Positions 1 to 5,917 of a DNA stretch of 5,917 nt are shown here, one piece after another (position 1 is the first letter of the stretch; the number at the start of each line of letters is the position of its first letter). The stretch covers positions 1-5,917 of the forward strand of contig JAGGTX010000039.1 of the NCBI GenBank assembly GCA_021163525.1, written 5' to 3'. The notes under the pieces were generated by a model. It made no database searches. It saw only the letters and a list, made by a program, of their open reading frames with translations, and was not told the origin of the DNA. A program made the position numbers and the translations under genes. Source of the stretch: Caldifarciminota bacterium. GTDB taxonomy: Bacteria > Hydrothermota > UBA3072 > B12-G15.

Positions 1-18
1 AAAGATAAGGAGGAGTAA
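1..18 (+). CDS. Possible 3' end of an upstream gene
   Basis: Frame 1 reads KDKEE followed by TAA at 16-18, and this stop shares its last base with the lapA ATG (TAATG). That is the same stop-start coupling seen at the other junctions of the operon, so an upstream gene ending here is plausible. Only five codons are visible and another frame also has a TAA at 6-8, so neither identity nor frame can be confirmed. Confidence 0.35.
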   Translation, partial: KDKEE

Positions 19-353
19 TGGGATTTGTTATAATCATACTCACCGCAATCTTTGGCATTATTTTTATCACCATAGGAATACAGAACGGAGGAACAGTGGT
101 TGATGTCTCTGTTCTCAAATGGCACTTTACACAGGTTCCCCTGACACTTGTTATGATTGAGTGCCTTGCACTTGGTGTTTTTATAACCATCATAGTGGCA
201 GGGATAAACGAAATCAGGTTGAGGCACAACCTATGGAACTGCGAGAAGGAGAAGAAGAAACTTGCAGAGGAACTCAAGGCATTAAGGAACCTACCCCTTA
301 CCGAAGAGCCAGAGATACTGAAAACAGAGGAAACATCTGAGGAGGAGGAATGA
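18..353 (+). CDS. lapA: LapA-domain (DUF1049) inner-membrane protein
   Basis: A 111-residue protein with two hydrophobic segments (about residues 2-20 and 41-63). Between them lies the family pattern of an IQN element, a short V-x-V-x-x-L-K-W strand and a conserved proline (P41), as in LapA/YciS, which is about 100 residues in E. coli. After the second segment comes a basic stretch and a charged, probably coiled-coil, cytoplasmic helix (about 68-92), then a very acidic tail ending in four glutamates. In E. coli LapA sits next to LapB in the inner membrane and is linked to lipopolysaccharide assembly; that role here is inferred from family and from the lapB gene directly downstream. The start is fixed by AAGGAGG at 7-13, four bases before ATG, and by an in-frame TAA at 6-8. 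The gene overlaps lapB by four bases (ATGA). Confidence 0.85.
   Translation: MGFVIIILTAIFGIIFITIGIQNGGTVVDVSVLKWHFTQVPLTLVMIECLALGVFITIIVAGINEIRLRHNLWNCEKEKKKLAEELKALRNLPLTEEPEILKTEETSEEEE
340..349 (+). promoter_or_regulatory. lapB ribosome binding site inside the LapA acidic tail
   Basis: AGGAGGAGGA carries two overlapping Shine-Dalgarno cores directly before the lapB ATG at 350. The same bases encode the glutamate run at the end of LapA, so the acidic tail doubles as a strong ribosome binding site. The upstream core (340-345) has the better spacing, four bases; the downstream one is too close. Confidence 0.75.
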
Positions 354-1450
354 TTTATTTTATCATCATCCTCTCCGTACTATTCCTTGCCCTTCTGCTT
401 ATTACATTTGGAAGATACAGGGGAACACCTAAAAAATTGCCAAAGAATTACATAAAGGGGCTTGAATTACTTTCTGATGGAGACAGAGAAAAGGCTATTG
501 AATACCTGAACAGGGCATGGAAGGAAGACCCCGAGAATATTGACGCATATCTAAGAGTCGGTGATATATTGAGGGAAATGGGGAAGGCAAACTCTGCAAT
601 AATGATACACAGAAACCTCTCTGTAAAACCACTCATACCACGGGATAAGAAAATAAGGGTCCTGAAGAGCCTTGCGGAGGACTACATTGTAATGAAAAAG
701 TACGGGGAGGCAACAAAGGTTCTCATTAAATCAATGCATGAGGGAGACGAATCACAGGAGACGGCAAGGAAACTGCTCTGGTTGTTTGAGATGCAGGAAG
801 AATGGGAAAAGGCATACGAGACAGCAAGAAACATATTCACTGACAGAAAAAAACTATATTCCTACGGGGTCTATGCGGGGATGAAACTCCTGAAAAAAGA
901 CCCTGATAAGGCATATCACTACATACGCCAGGGATTGAAGGCAAAGATTCCCCTTGCAAAACTTGCAAATGCATTCTATTTGCTTGAGAAGGAGGATATA
1001 AATTCTGGTATAAAGGAACTTATAGATGTTCTCAAGGAGTATCCCTCATATTCAGACTCAGGGCTTGATGTGCTTGAAAAACTCATGTTTGATAGGGGCA
1101 GATTCAGCGAGATTGAATCGGTTTACAGGGACATCATAGAGAAGGACCCCATGAACATAACTGCAATAAACCATTATGTGGACTTCCTCCTCAAAAAGGG
1201 TGATAAAAATAAGGCACTTGACCTTATAACAAATCTCAACCTGCCTGATAACCATCCAGACACACTCCACCTTAAACTCACTGTATATGCTGAAACAGAC
1301 ATTGAAAGGATAAAGGAACTCACCCCAATGCTTATAAGAGCCTGTAAATCAACCCAGAAGTACAAGTGCAGGGAGTGCGGATATGAAACAGAGGTTTTTG
1401 ACTGGAAGTGCCCTAACTGTCTTACTGTTGATAGTTTTGTCAGGGTGTGA
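350..1450 (+). CDS. lapB: LapB (YciM)-like TPR protein with C-terminal metal ribbon
   Basis: A 366-residue protein, close to the 389 residues of E. coli LapB. An N-terminal membrane anchor (about residues 3-20) is followed by tetratricopeptide repeats over roughly 34-320. The first block follows the LapB pattern closely: a Y-x-x-GLxLL element, a DxAIEYL helix, then the IHRNL segment at about residue 96. The C-terminus holds a rubredoxin-like ribbon with C340-x2-C343 and C354-x2-C357, then nine more residues. In E. coli LapB is a cytoplasm-facing adaptor that regulates LpxC degradation by FtsH; metal binding by the ribbon is needed for function. The start has a strong ribosome binding site and a four-base overlap with lapA. 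The last 68 bases also code, in another frame, for the start of the following lipoprotein. Family assignment is firm; an FtsH/LpxC role in this organism is inferred. Confidence 0.9.
   Translation: MIYFIIILSVLFLALLLITFGRYRGTPKKLPKNYIKGLELLSDGDREKAIEYLNRAWKEDPENIDAYLRVGDILREMGKANSAIMIHRNLSVKPLIPRDKKIRVLKSLAEDYIVMKKYGEATKVLIKSMHEGDESQETARKLLWLFEMQEEWEKAYETARNIFTDRKKLYSYGVYAGMKLLKKDPDKAYHYIRQGLKAKIPLAKLANAFYLLEKEDINSGIKELIDVLKEYPSYSDSGLDVLEKLMFDRGRFSEIESVYRDIIEKDPMNITAINHYVDFLLKKGDKNKALDLITNLNLPDNHPDTLHLKLTVYAETDIERIKELTPMLIRACKSTQKYKCRECGYETEVFDWKCPNCLTVDSFVRV
1370..1375 (+). promoter_or_regulatory. Lipoprotein ribosome binding site inside the lapB metal ribbon
   Basis: AGGGAG lies seven bases before the ATG at 1383. 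It also encodes Arg341-Glu342 between the first two ribbon cysteines of LapB. It supports starting the lipoprotein inside lapB, and no later start codon would retain the signal peptide. Confidence 0.6.
1383..1450 (+). other. 68-base out-of-frame overlap of lapB and the lipoprotein gene
   Basis: Both frames look real here. In the lapB frame the segment encodes residues 348-366, including the cysteine pair C354 and C357. In the lipoprotein frame (offset +1) it encodes the whole signal peptide, residues 1-21, with its basic start, hydrophobic core and LSG of the lipobox. The lipobox cysteine codon TGT (1446-1448) shares its last base with the lapB TGA stop (1448-1450), so the mature lipoprotein begins exactly where lapB ends. 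Confidence 0.8.
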
Positions 1451-1841
1451 CACACTATCCCCTCCCCTATCAAAGGGAACAATAACAGGAACAGGAACGG
1501 TGGTGCTGGACCATCTTGAAAGTGAAAAACTGTGGTTTTATGAAGGCATAACTTATTATGGATATGTTGAGTTAACAAACTTCTCTTATGGTGTTGAAAT
1601 ATCTGCTCCCTATGGGATATACATGACCACCATAGACCTTGACACTGCACCCCCTGATACAGGTGGAGTATACAGAACAGGTTCAGTTGAACTTGATTAT
1701 GGTAGGTACTACTTTGTAAGACCTGACTCACTCCACTACGGTAAACTTCTACTTCTTGACCTTACCTATAATGGAGATTCTGCCACCGTAACCGTGGAAT
1801 GGTATGTCCAGACTGAAAGCAAAAGGAGGGATTTCCGATGA
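1383..1841 (+). CDS. Small predicted lipoprotein of unknown function
   Basis: A 152-residue protein with a classic type II signal peptide: MKQR, a hydrophobic stretch from about residue 9 to 19, then the lipobox L19-S20-G21-C22. The acylated mature part would be about 131 residues. It has no further cysteine, is rich in Thr, Gly and Tyr, and reads as alternating short beta strands and turns, suggesting a beta-sandwich or similar compact fold; I recognise no known family. Residue +2 after the cysteine is Asp, which in E. coli keeps lipoproteins in the inner membrane, but that rule does not hold in all phyla. It starts inside lapB and ends with ATGA shared with the SPOR gene, so it is translated as part of the envelope cluster. 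Location at a membrane is well supported; function is unknown. The C-terminal end (KRRDFR) is basic and its codons overlap the next ribosome binding site. Confidence 0.82.
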   Translation: MKQRFLTGSALTVLLLIVLSGCDTLSPPLSKGTITGTGTVVLDHLESEKLWFYEGITYYGYVELTNFSYGVEISAPYGIYMTTIDLDTAPPDTGGVYRTGSVELDYGRYYFVRPDSLHYGKLLLLDLTYNGDSATVTVEWYVQTESKRRDFR

Positions 1842-2434
1842 TAACACTGCTGCTTTTCTCAACATGCCTTCCTGTTAAAACTGCCTTTAAAACCCCTGCT
1901 GAATCACTCTACTACAGGGCAATCCAGATAACAGAACCCCTGAAGGCAATAAAGATATACAGGGATATTGCTGTTAAGTATCCTGATACACCCCAGGCAG
2001 ATAGTTCCCTTTTCAGGATTGCAATGTTTTATTACATACAGAAGGACTACAGACAGGCGGCAACCACCTTCAAAAACATCATAAAAAAGGGTGAAAAATC
2101 ACCCCTTTATGAAAGGGCCTGTTACTGGGCATGGAAATGTTACAGGATACTCGGAGAGAAGAAACTTGCCGAACAGATTAAAAAGCGTAAACAGACAAAG
2201 ACCACACCAAAGGGGAAATACACAATCCAGATGGGTGCGTTCAAGGATATGAGATGGGCTGAAAACATGTATCAGAGGCTTAAACTGCTTGGATACGATG
2301 CATTCATAAAAAAATCGCCAACCCTTATAAAGGTTTATGTGGGTGGATTCAGCACAAGGGATGAGGCAAAGGATGTTCTCAAAGAATTGAAAAACAAAGG
2401 GTTTGAAGGATTTATAACCAGATTCCCGAGGTAA
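1838..2434 (+). CDS. TPR and SPOR-domain envelope protein
   Basis: A 198-residue protein in two parts. Residues about 22-116 form helical repeats of TPR type (A-IKIYRDIAVKYPDTPQAD, then a DYRQAATTFKNII helix pair), resembling periplasmic TPR proteins of the YbgF/CpoB kind. After a short basic linker, residues 127-196 are a SPOR domain: YTIQMGAF, a helix, GYDAFI, then the KVYVGGFSTRDEA motif and a final GFEGFI strand. SPOR domains bind peptidoglycan strands stripped of stem peptides, usually at division sites, so a periplasmic role in cell-wall or division work is inferred. The N-terminus is a puzzle: only about 12 hydrophobic residues with no basic start, so export is not obvious. The start is fixed by AAGGAGGG (1823-1830) seven bases upstream, and by an in-frame TGA at 1814-1816. 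It abuts mutS with no spacer. Confidence 0.85.
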   Translation: MITLLLFSTCLPVKTAFKTPAESLYYRAIQITEPLKAIKIYRDIAVKYPDTPQADSSLFRIAMFYYIQKDYRQAATTFKNIIKKGEKSPLYERACYWAWKCYRILGEKKLAEQIKKRKQTKTTPKGKYTIQMGAFKDMRWAENMYQRLKLLGYDAFIKKSPTLIKVYVGGFSTRDEAKDVLKELKNKGFEGFITRFPR

Positions 2435-2437
2435 ATG
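2428..2437 (+). promoter_or_regulatory. Tight stop-start junction into mutS
   Basis: The SPOR gene ends with TAA at 2432-2434 and mutS starts with ATG at 2435, in the same frame. The only upstream purine signal is GAGG at 2428-2431, three bases from the ATG, which is closer than usual. Initiation is therefore likely to depend on ribosomes that have just terminated on the SPOR gene. No other mutS start is possible upstream, because the TAA is in frame. Confidence 0.55.
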
Positions 2438-4969
2438 CCCGCACTCACTCCTCTATTAAAACAGTACAGAGAGATAAAATCAAAGTTCAGGGATGCAATC
2501 CTGTTGTTCAGGGTTGGTGATTTCTACGAAACATTTTATGAGGATGCAAAAACAACATCAAAGGTTCTCAATATAACCCTCACCTCAAGACCCCATGGAA
2601 AGAACAACAGAATACCACTTGCAGGTGTTCCTGTTAAGGCAGCAGATGGTTACATAGCAAAACTTGTCCGTGCTGGATACAGGGTGGCAGTTTGTGAGCA
2701 ACTTGAAGAACCCCAGAAGGGAAAGGCCGTTGTTAAAAGGGATGTTGTTGAGGTCATCACACCTGGAACAGTTTTAAGACCATCTCTGCTTGAAGGGAAA
2801 AGGAATATATTCATAATGTCTGTTTTAAGGGATGGCGAAAGTTGGGCTGTTGCATTTTCAGATGTATCAACTGGAGAGTTTCAGGCTGGATTCACGGACA
2901 ATCTGAAATCCATGATTTCCAGGCTGGAACCGTCAGAGATTCTCATTCCATATGGCGAAAAAATAGATACAGAGGTTGTCCAGACACCCCTACCACCAGA
3001 GATTTTTGACCCTGACTTTGCATCAGAGGAATTAAAGTCCCACTTCAATGTTCAGACACTTGATCCTCTTGGGCTTGATAAACCCTCCCTCGCTTCTGTG
3101 AGTGGTGCACTCCTCTGGTATCTGAGGGATACCCAGAAAACAGACCTATTTCACATAAGAACCATTAAACGCTTCCTTCCTGAAAAATACATGTATCTTG
3201 ACACTGCAACAATCAGAAACCTTGAACTCATAAGACGGGTGAATGGAGATTATGAGGGTTCCCTTCTCCACACCATTGACAGAACAGTTACATCAATGGG
3301 TGGGAGAAGGCTCAAAAACAACATTCTTTATCCACTTAAATCAATAGAGAAGATAAGGGAAAGGATAGAGATTGTTGAGGCATTCTTCAGTAACCCACGC
3401 CTTGTTGAGAATGTGAGGGAGAAACTAAAGGAAGTATCTGACATTGAAAGGATTTCTGGCAGGATTGCAACGGGAAGGGCAACCCCAAGGGACTTAAAGG
3501 CCCTATCAACAACACTAAGGGCTGTTTATGACATCTTCAGGCTGATAGATGATTCAGGCAGTGATGTACTAAAATGCCTTGTAGAGGAAAAGCCTGATAT
3601 GGAACTGGTGGAGAAAATTGATAACACCATTGTTGAAGACCCACCAGCCACATATACAGATGGAGGCATCATAAAGGATGGAGTGAATGAAGAACTGGAT
3701 GAATTGAGGAGCATAAGCAGGGATGGGAAAAGGTATCTGATAGAGTACGAGAAAAAAGAGAGGGAAAGAACAGGTATATCCTCACTTAAGGTTGGGTTCA
3801 ACAATGTATTTGGATATTATATTGAGGTCACAAAACCAAACCTTAAATATGTTCCAGATGACTATATAAGGAAGCAGACCCTCACAAACTCTGAAAGGTT
3901 CATTACAGAGGAACTGAAGGAGTTTGAATCAAAGATACTTGGTGCAGAGGAGAGGATTAAGGGGATAGAATATGACATATTTACCGCTCTTCGTGAGTAC
4001 CTCAAGAAACACATCCCCCACCTCCAGAGGGTTGCTGAAGAGATAACCAGCATAGACCTGTTTTCATCACTCGCATACCTTGGCCTTGAAAAGGGATACT
4101 CAAAACCATATGTTTATGATGGTGATACAATAGAGATTAAGGGAGGAAGACATCCTGTTGTTGAAACAATCCTTCCCTCTGGTGAATTCATTCCCAATGA
4201 TACGGATATCAACCAGGAAGAAAGGATACACATCATCACAGGCCCAAACATGTCGGGAAAATCCACATACCTGAGGCAGGTTGCACTTATCACACTTCTT
4301 GCACAGATTGGTTCCTTTGTCCCTGCGGATGAGGCAAGGATTGGAGTGAGGGACAGAATATTCACAAGAATAGGTGCCTCTGATGACCTTGCAAGGGGTG
4401 TATCAACATTCCTTGCGGAGATGAATGAAACTGCCATCATTCTCCAGAATGTATCATCACGAAGCCTTGTTATCCTTGATGAGATCGGTAGGGGGACAAG
4501 CACCTATGATGGGCTTGCCATTGCATGGGCAGTTGTTGAATACCTTGCAGCAATGAACCCTCCACCAATGGTCCTGTTTGCAACACACTATCATGAGTTA
4601 ACAGACCTTGAACAGTACTATAACACAATAGTGAACTACACGGTTGATGTGAAAGAAACGGAAAATGGTATCCTTTTCCTGAGAAAGGTGAAGAAGGGAA
4701 AGGCGGACAGGAGTTATGGTATAGAGGTTGCAAAACTTGCAGGGCTTCCAGATAAGGTTATTCACAGGGCAGGTGAGATACTCCACGACCTTGAAAAGGA
4801 CGACAGGGTGGTGAGGCATCATCCACCCAGGTATTGTCACCTTCCACTATTCAGGGAGAAGAGGGAGGATAAATTGAGGGAGGAATTGAAGAAGATTGAC
4901 CCTGATTCAGTAACCCCGAGACAGGCACTTGAAATCCTGTACAAACTGAAGAAGATGGAGGAAGATTGA
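2435..4969 (+). CDS. mutS: DNA mismatch repair ATPase MutS
   Basis: A complete 844-residue MutS1, in the usual 800-900 range. Domain I begins at once (LTPLLKQY) and carries the mismatch-probing F30-Y31-E32 of GDFYE, which separates it from MutS2; no Smr domain is present. A connector (about 120-245) and lever/clamp region (about 255-560, with KVGFNNVFGYYIEV) follow. The ATPase has Walker A GPNMSGKST (603-611), the GASDDLARGVSTF and EMNETA signature around 650-667, Walker B with D682-E683 in DEIGRGTST, and the H-loop ATHYHEL (716-722). A SYGIEVAKLAGLP segment and a C-terminal PRQALEILYKLKK helix complete it. The protein finds mismatches in newly made DNA and calls MutL; no mutL is in the window. 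The usual beta-clamp motif near the C-terminus (QxSLF type) appears only as HLPLF at 802-806. Confidence 0.97.
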   Translation: MPALTPLLKQYREIKSKFRDAILLFRVGDFYETFYEDAKTTSKVLNITLTSRPHGKNNRIPLAGVPVKAADGYIAKLVRAGYRVAVCEQLEEPQKGKAVVKRDVVEVITPGTVLRPSLLEGKRNIFIMSVLRDGESWAVAFSDVSTGEFQAGFTDNLKSMISRLEPSEILIPYGEKIDTEVVQTPLPPEIFDPDFASEELKSHFNVQTLDPLGLDKPSLASVSGALLWYLRDTQKTDLFHIRTIKRFLPEKYMYLDTATIRNLELIRRVNGDYEGSLLHTIDRTVTSMGGRRLKNNILYPLKSIEKIRERIEIVEAFFSNPRLVENVREKLKEVSDIERISGRIATGRATPRDLKALSTTLRAVYDIFRLIDDSGSDVLKCLVEEKPDMELVEKIDNTIVEDPPATYTDGGIIKDGVNEELDELRSISRDGKRYLIEYEKKERERTGISSLKVGFNNVFGYYIEVTKPNLKYVPDDYIRKQTLTNSERFITEELKEFESKILGAEERIKGIEYDIFTALREYLKKHIPHLQRVAEEITSIDLFSSLAYLGLEKGYSKPYVYDGDTIEIKGGRHPVVETILPSGEFIPNDTDINQEERIHIITGPNMSGKSTYLRQVALITLLAQIGSFVPADEARIGVRDRIFTRIGASDDLARGVSTFLAEMNETAIILQNVSSRSLVILDEIGRGTSTYDGLAIAWAVVEYLAAMNPPPMVLFATHYHELTDLEQYYNTIVNYTVDVKETENGILFLRKVKKGKADRSYGIEVAKLAGLPDKVIHRAGEILHDLEKDDRVVRHHPPRYCHLPLFREKREDKLREELKKIDPDSVTPRQALEILYKLKKMEED
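4957..4961 (+). promoter_or_regulatory. tilS ribosome binding site inside the end of mutS
   Basis: GGAGG sits four bases before the TTG at 4966 and ten before a CTG at 4972. It encodes part of the MutS C-terminal EED. Together with the TTGA overlap it favours the TTG as the tilS start over the ATG at 5011, which has no purine-rich site upstream. Confidence 0.6.
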
Positions 4970-5917
4970 ATCTGATTGATAGGGTTCAAAAGTTTATCCA
5001 ATCCCACAAGATGTTCACAAAGAGGGACAGAATCCTTTTATCCTTCTCTGGAGGGCCTGATTCAACATTCCTTGCCATTGCACTCAGTGAACTGGGGTAT
5101 AACATCACCCTGTTTTATCTTAATCACATGCTCAGGGAGGACAGTCACCTTGAAGAGAAACATGTTGACAATTTTTCAAAAACATTCAAAATACCACTTA
5201 TAAAGAAATCATTTGATGTGAAGGCATTTGTTGAGAAAACAGGTATGGGTATTGAAGAGGGGGCAAGGGAAATCAGGAAAAAATTACTTATGGAGGAATA
5301 TAAAAATGGATTCACAGCCATAGCAACCGGACATACGCTTGACGACAACATAGAGAACTTCCTTATAAGGCTATTCAGGGGAAGCGGTTTCGGGCTTAAA
5401 TCAATGAAACCCGTTGATAAACCCTTTGTAAGACCCCTCCTTGGATTGAGGCGTTCAGAGATTATCTGTTTCCTTGAAAAGAGGGATATAGATTACTATA
5501 CTGACCCGACAAACATGAAACTTGACTTTCTAAGAAACAAAATAAGGCATATACTCATTCCAGAGATTGAGGAGATTTCTCCCATAGGGCTTTCAGGCAT
5601 TGTGAGAAGCATTGAAAACTTACAGGATATTGAGGATGCACTCAACCAGTTAATAAGTATAAGGGGCTTGAAGATATATCCAACACACCTTGAATTCAAT
5701 CCCTCCACCTTTCTTAAACTCCCCGATGCAATGAGGTTTATATTCCTCAGGAAACTCCTTGAAATGTCAGGGAGAGAACTGGAAATCAGGAGAAACCAGA
5801 TAAAGTCATTCCCCGGCAGGGTGGAGATGAAATCCCATGTTGTCTCAATAACAGAAAAGTGGGGGGTTGTATTAAAAAAGATAAAAACAGACCCTGTTTT
5901 GATTGAGAAACCCGGGG
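4966..5917 (+). CDS. tilS: tRNA(Ile)-lysidine synthase, truncated by the window edge
   Basis: The frame stays open for 317 codons from TTG 4966 to the window end. The N-type ATP pyrophosphatase domain has the PP-loop SGGPDS (28-33), the LNH-x-LR element (52-57), GHTLDDNIEN (122-131) in place of the common H-x-x-DDQAET, RPLLGLRRSEI, and DPTN (180-183) leading to the family hallmark RNKIRH (190-195). These identify TilS, which attaches lysine to C34 of tRNA-Ile(CAU) with ATP, so that the tRNA reads AUA and not AUG. Residues from about 215 on form the linker region and perhaps the start of the C-terminal domain, so the remaining part lies to the right. TTG gives the usual length before the PP-loop; ATG 5011 would leave only 12 residues. 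The start overlaps the mutS stop by four bases (TTGA), showing translational coupling. Confidence 0.93.
   Translation, partial: MNLIDRVQKFIQSHKMFTKRDRILLSFSGGPDSTFLAIALSELGYNITLFYLNHMLREDSHLEEKHVDNFSKTFKIPLIKKSFDVKAFVEKTGMGIEEGAREIRKKLLMEEYKNGFTAIATGHTLDDNIENFLIRLFRGSGFGLKSMKPVDKPFVRPLLGLRRSEIICFLEKRDIDYYTDPTNMKLDFLRNKIRHILIPEIEEISPIGLSGIVRSIENLQDIEDALNQLISIRGLKIYPTHLEFNPSTFLKLPDAMRFIFLRKLLEMSGRELEIRRNQIKSFPGRVEMKSHVVSITEKWGVVLKKIKTDPVLIEKPG

Noticed and set aside
1383..1450. A frameshift error joining lapB and the lipoprotein into one gene
   Set aside because: LapB ends at its natural length after the ribbon and the other frame gives a complete signal peptide with lipobox, so two overlapping genes explain the sequence better than one broken gene.
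1174..1731. A 185-codon open frame on the minus strand across lapB and the lipoprotein gene
   Set aside because: It lies wholly antisense to two supported genes, its translation is low-complexity and rich in Ser, His, Leu and Phe with no recognisable motif, and no ribosome binding site was apparent.
1865..1867. A lipoprotein acylation site at Cys10 of the SPOR protein
   Set aside because: The residues before the cysteine (Phe-Ser-Thr) do not fit the usual lipobox and the hydrophobic part is too short with no basic start; kept only as a question in the findings.
4114..4840. Several overlapping minus-strand open frames behind the MutS ATPase region
   Set aside because: All are antisense to conserved MutS motifs and resemble no protein family; they are reverse shadows of strong coding.
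5011..5013. ATG 5011 as the tilS start
   Set aside because: No ribosome binding site precedes it and it would remove a helix that TilS proteins normally have before the PP-loop; TTG 4966 has both the site and the coupling.
4976..5203. A 75-codon plus-strand frame at the start of tilS
   Set aside because: It is in a different frame from the clear TilS motifs and shows no family features; TilS coding explains the region.
1..5917. CRISPR arrays, tRNA or rRNA genes, insertion sequences, terminators
   Set aside because: Coding frames cover essentially every base; no spaced direct repeats, terminal inverted repeats, or hairpin followed by a T run was noticed by eye.

Overview
The window is a fully coding, single-strand (+) stretch. 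It is the inside of one compact operon whose five complete or near-complete genes and one truncated gene touch or overlap at every junction. Reading left to right it holds: a possible tail of an upstream gene (1-18); lapA (18-353), a small DUF1049/LapA inner-membrane protein; lapB (350-1450), a membrane-anchored TPR protein ending in a four-cysteine rubredoxin-like metal ribbon; an unrecognised small lipoprotein gene (1383-1841); a TPR plus SPOR-domain protein (1838-2434); mutS (2435-4969), a complete MutS1 mismatch-repair ATPase; and tilS (4966 to beyond 5917), tRNA(Ile)-lysidine synthase, which starts at TTG and runs off the right edge.

The organism is a Gram-negative-type (diderm) bacterium. 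LapA/LapB-type proteins, a lipobox lipoprotein and a SPOR protein all point to an envelope with an outer membrane, and probably lipopolysaccharide. Codon use is rich in AGG/AGA for arginine and ATA for isoleucine, with moderate to low GC, a pattern common in thermophilic or deep-branching lineages. The gene order lapA-lapB-lipoprotein-SPOR-mutS-tilS is not one I can tie to a named genus, and the taxon is left open.

The left half looks like an envelope module. In E. coli, LapB is the adaptor that presents LpxC to the FtsH protease and so tunes lipid A synthesis, and LapA is its small membrane neighbour. The lipoprotein and the SPOR protein, which belongs to a family that binds denuded peptidoglycan, are inferred envelope partners only from position. 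The right half is information processing: DNA mismatch repair and the tRNA modification that lets tRNA-Ile read AUA.

The most unusual feature is the lapB/lipoprotein junction. The two genes overlap by 68 bases in different frames, so the whole lipoprotein signal peptide is written inside the codons of LapB's metal ribbon, and the lipobox cysteine codon sits on the lapB stop codon. No RNA gene, mobile element, CRISPR array, terminator or intergenic space longer than a few bases was seen. No promoter is evident, so the promoter probably lies left of the window.
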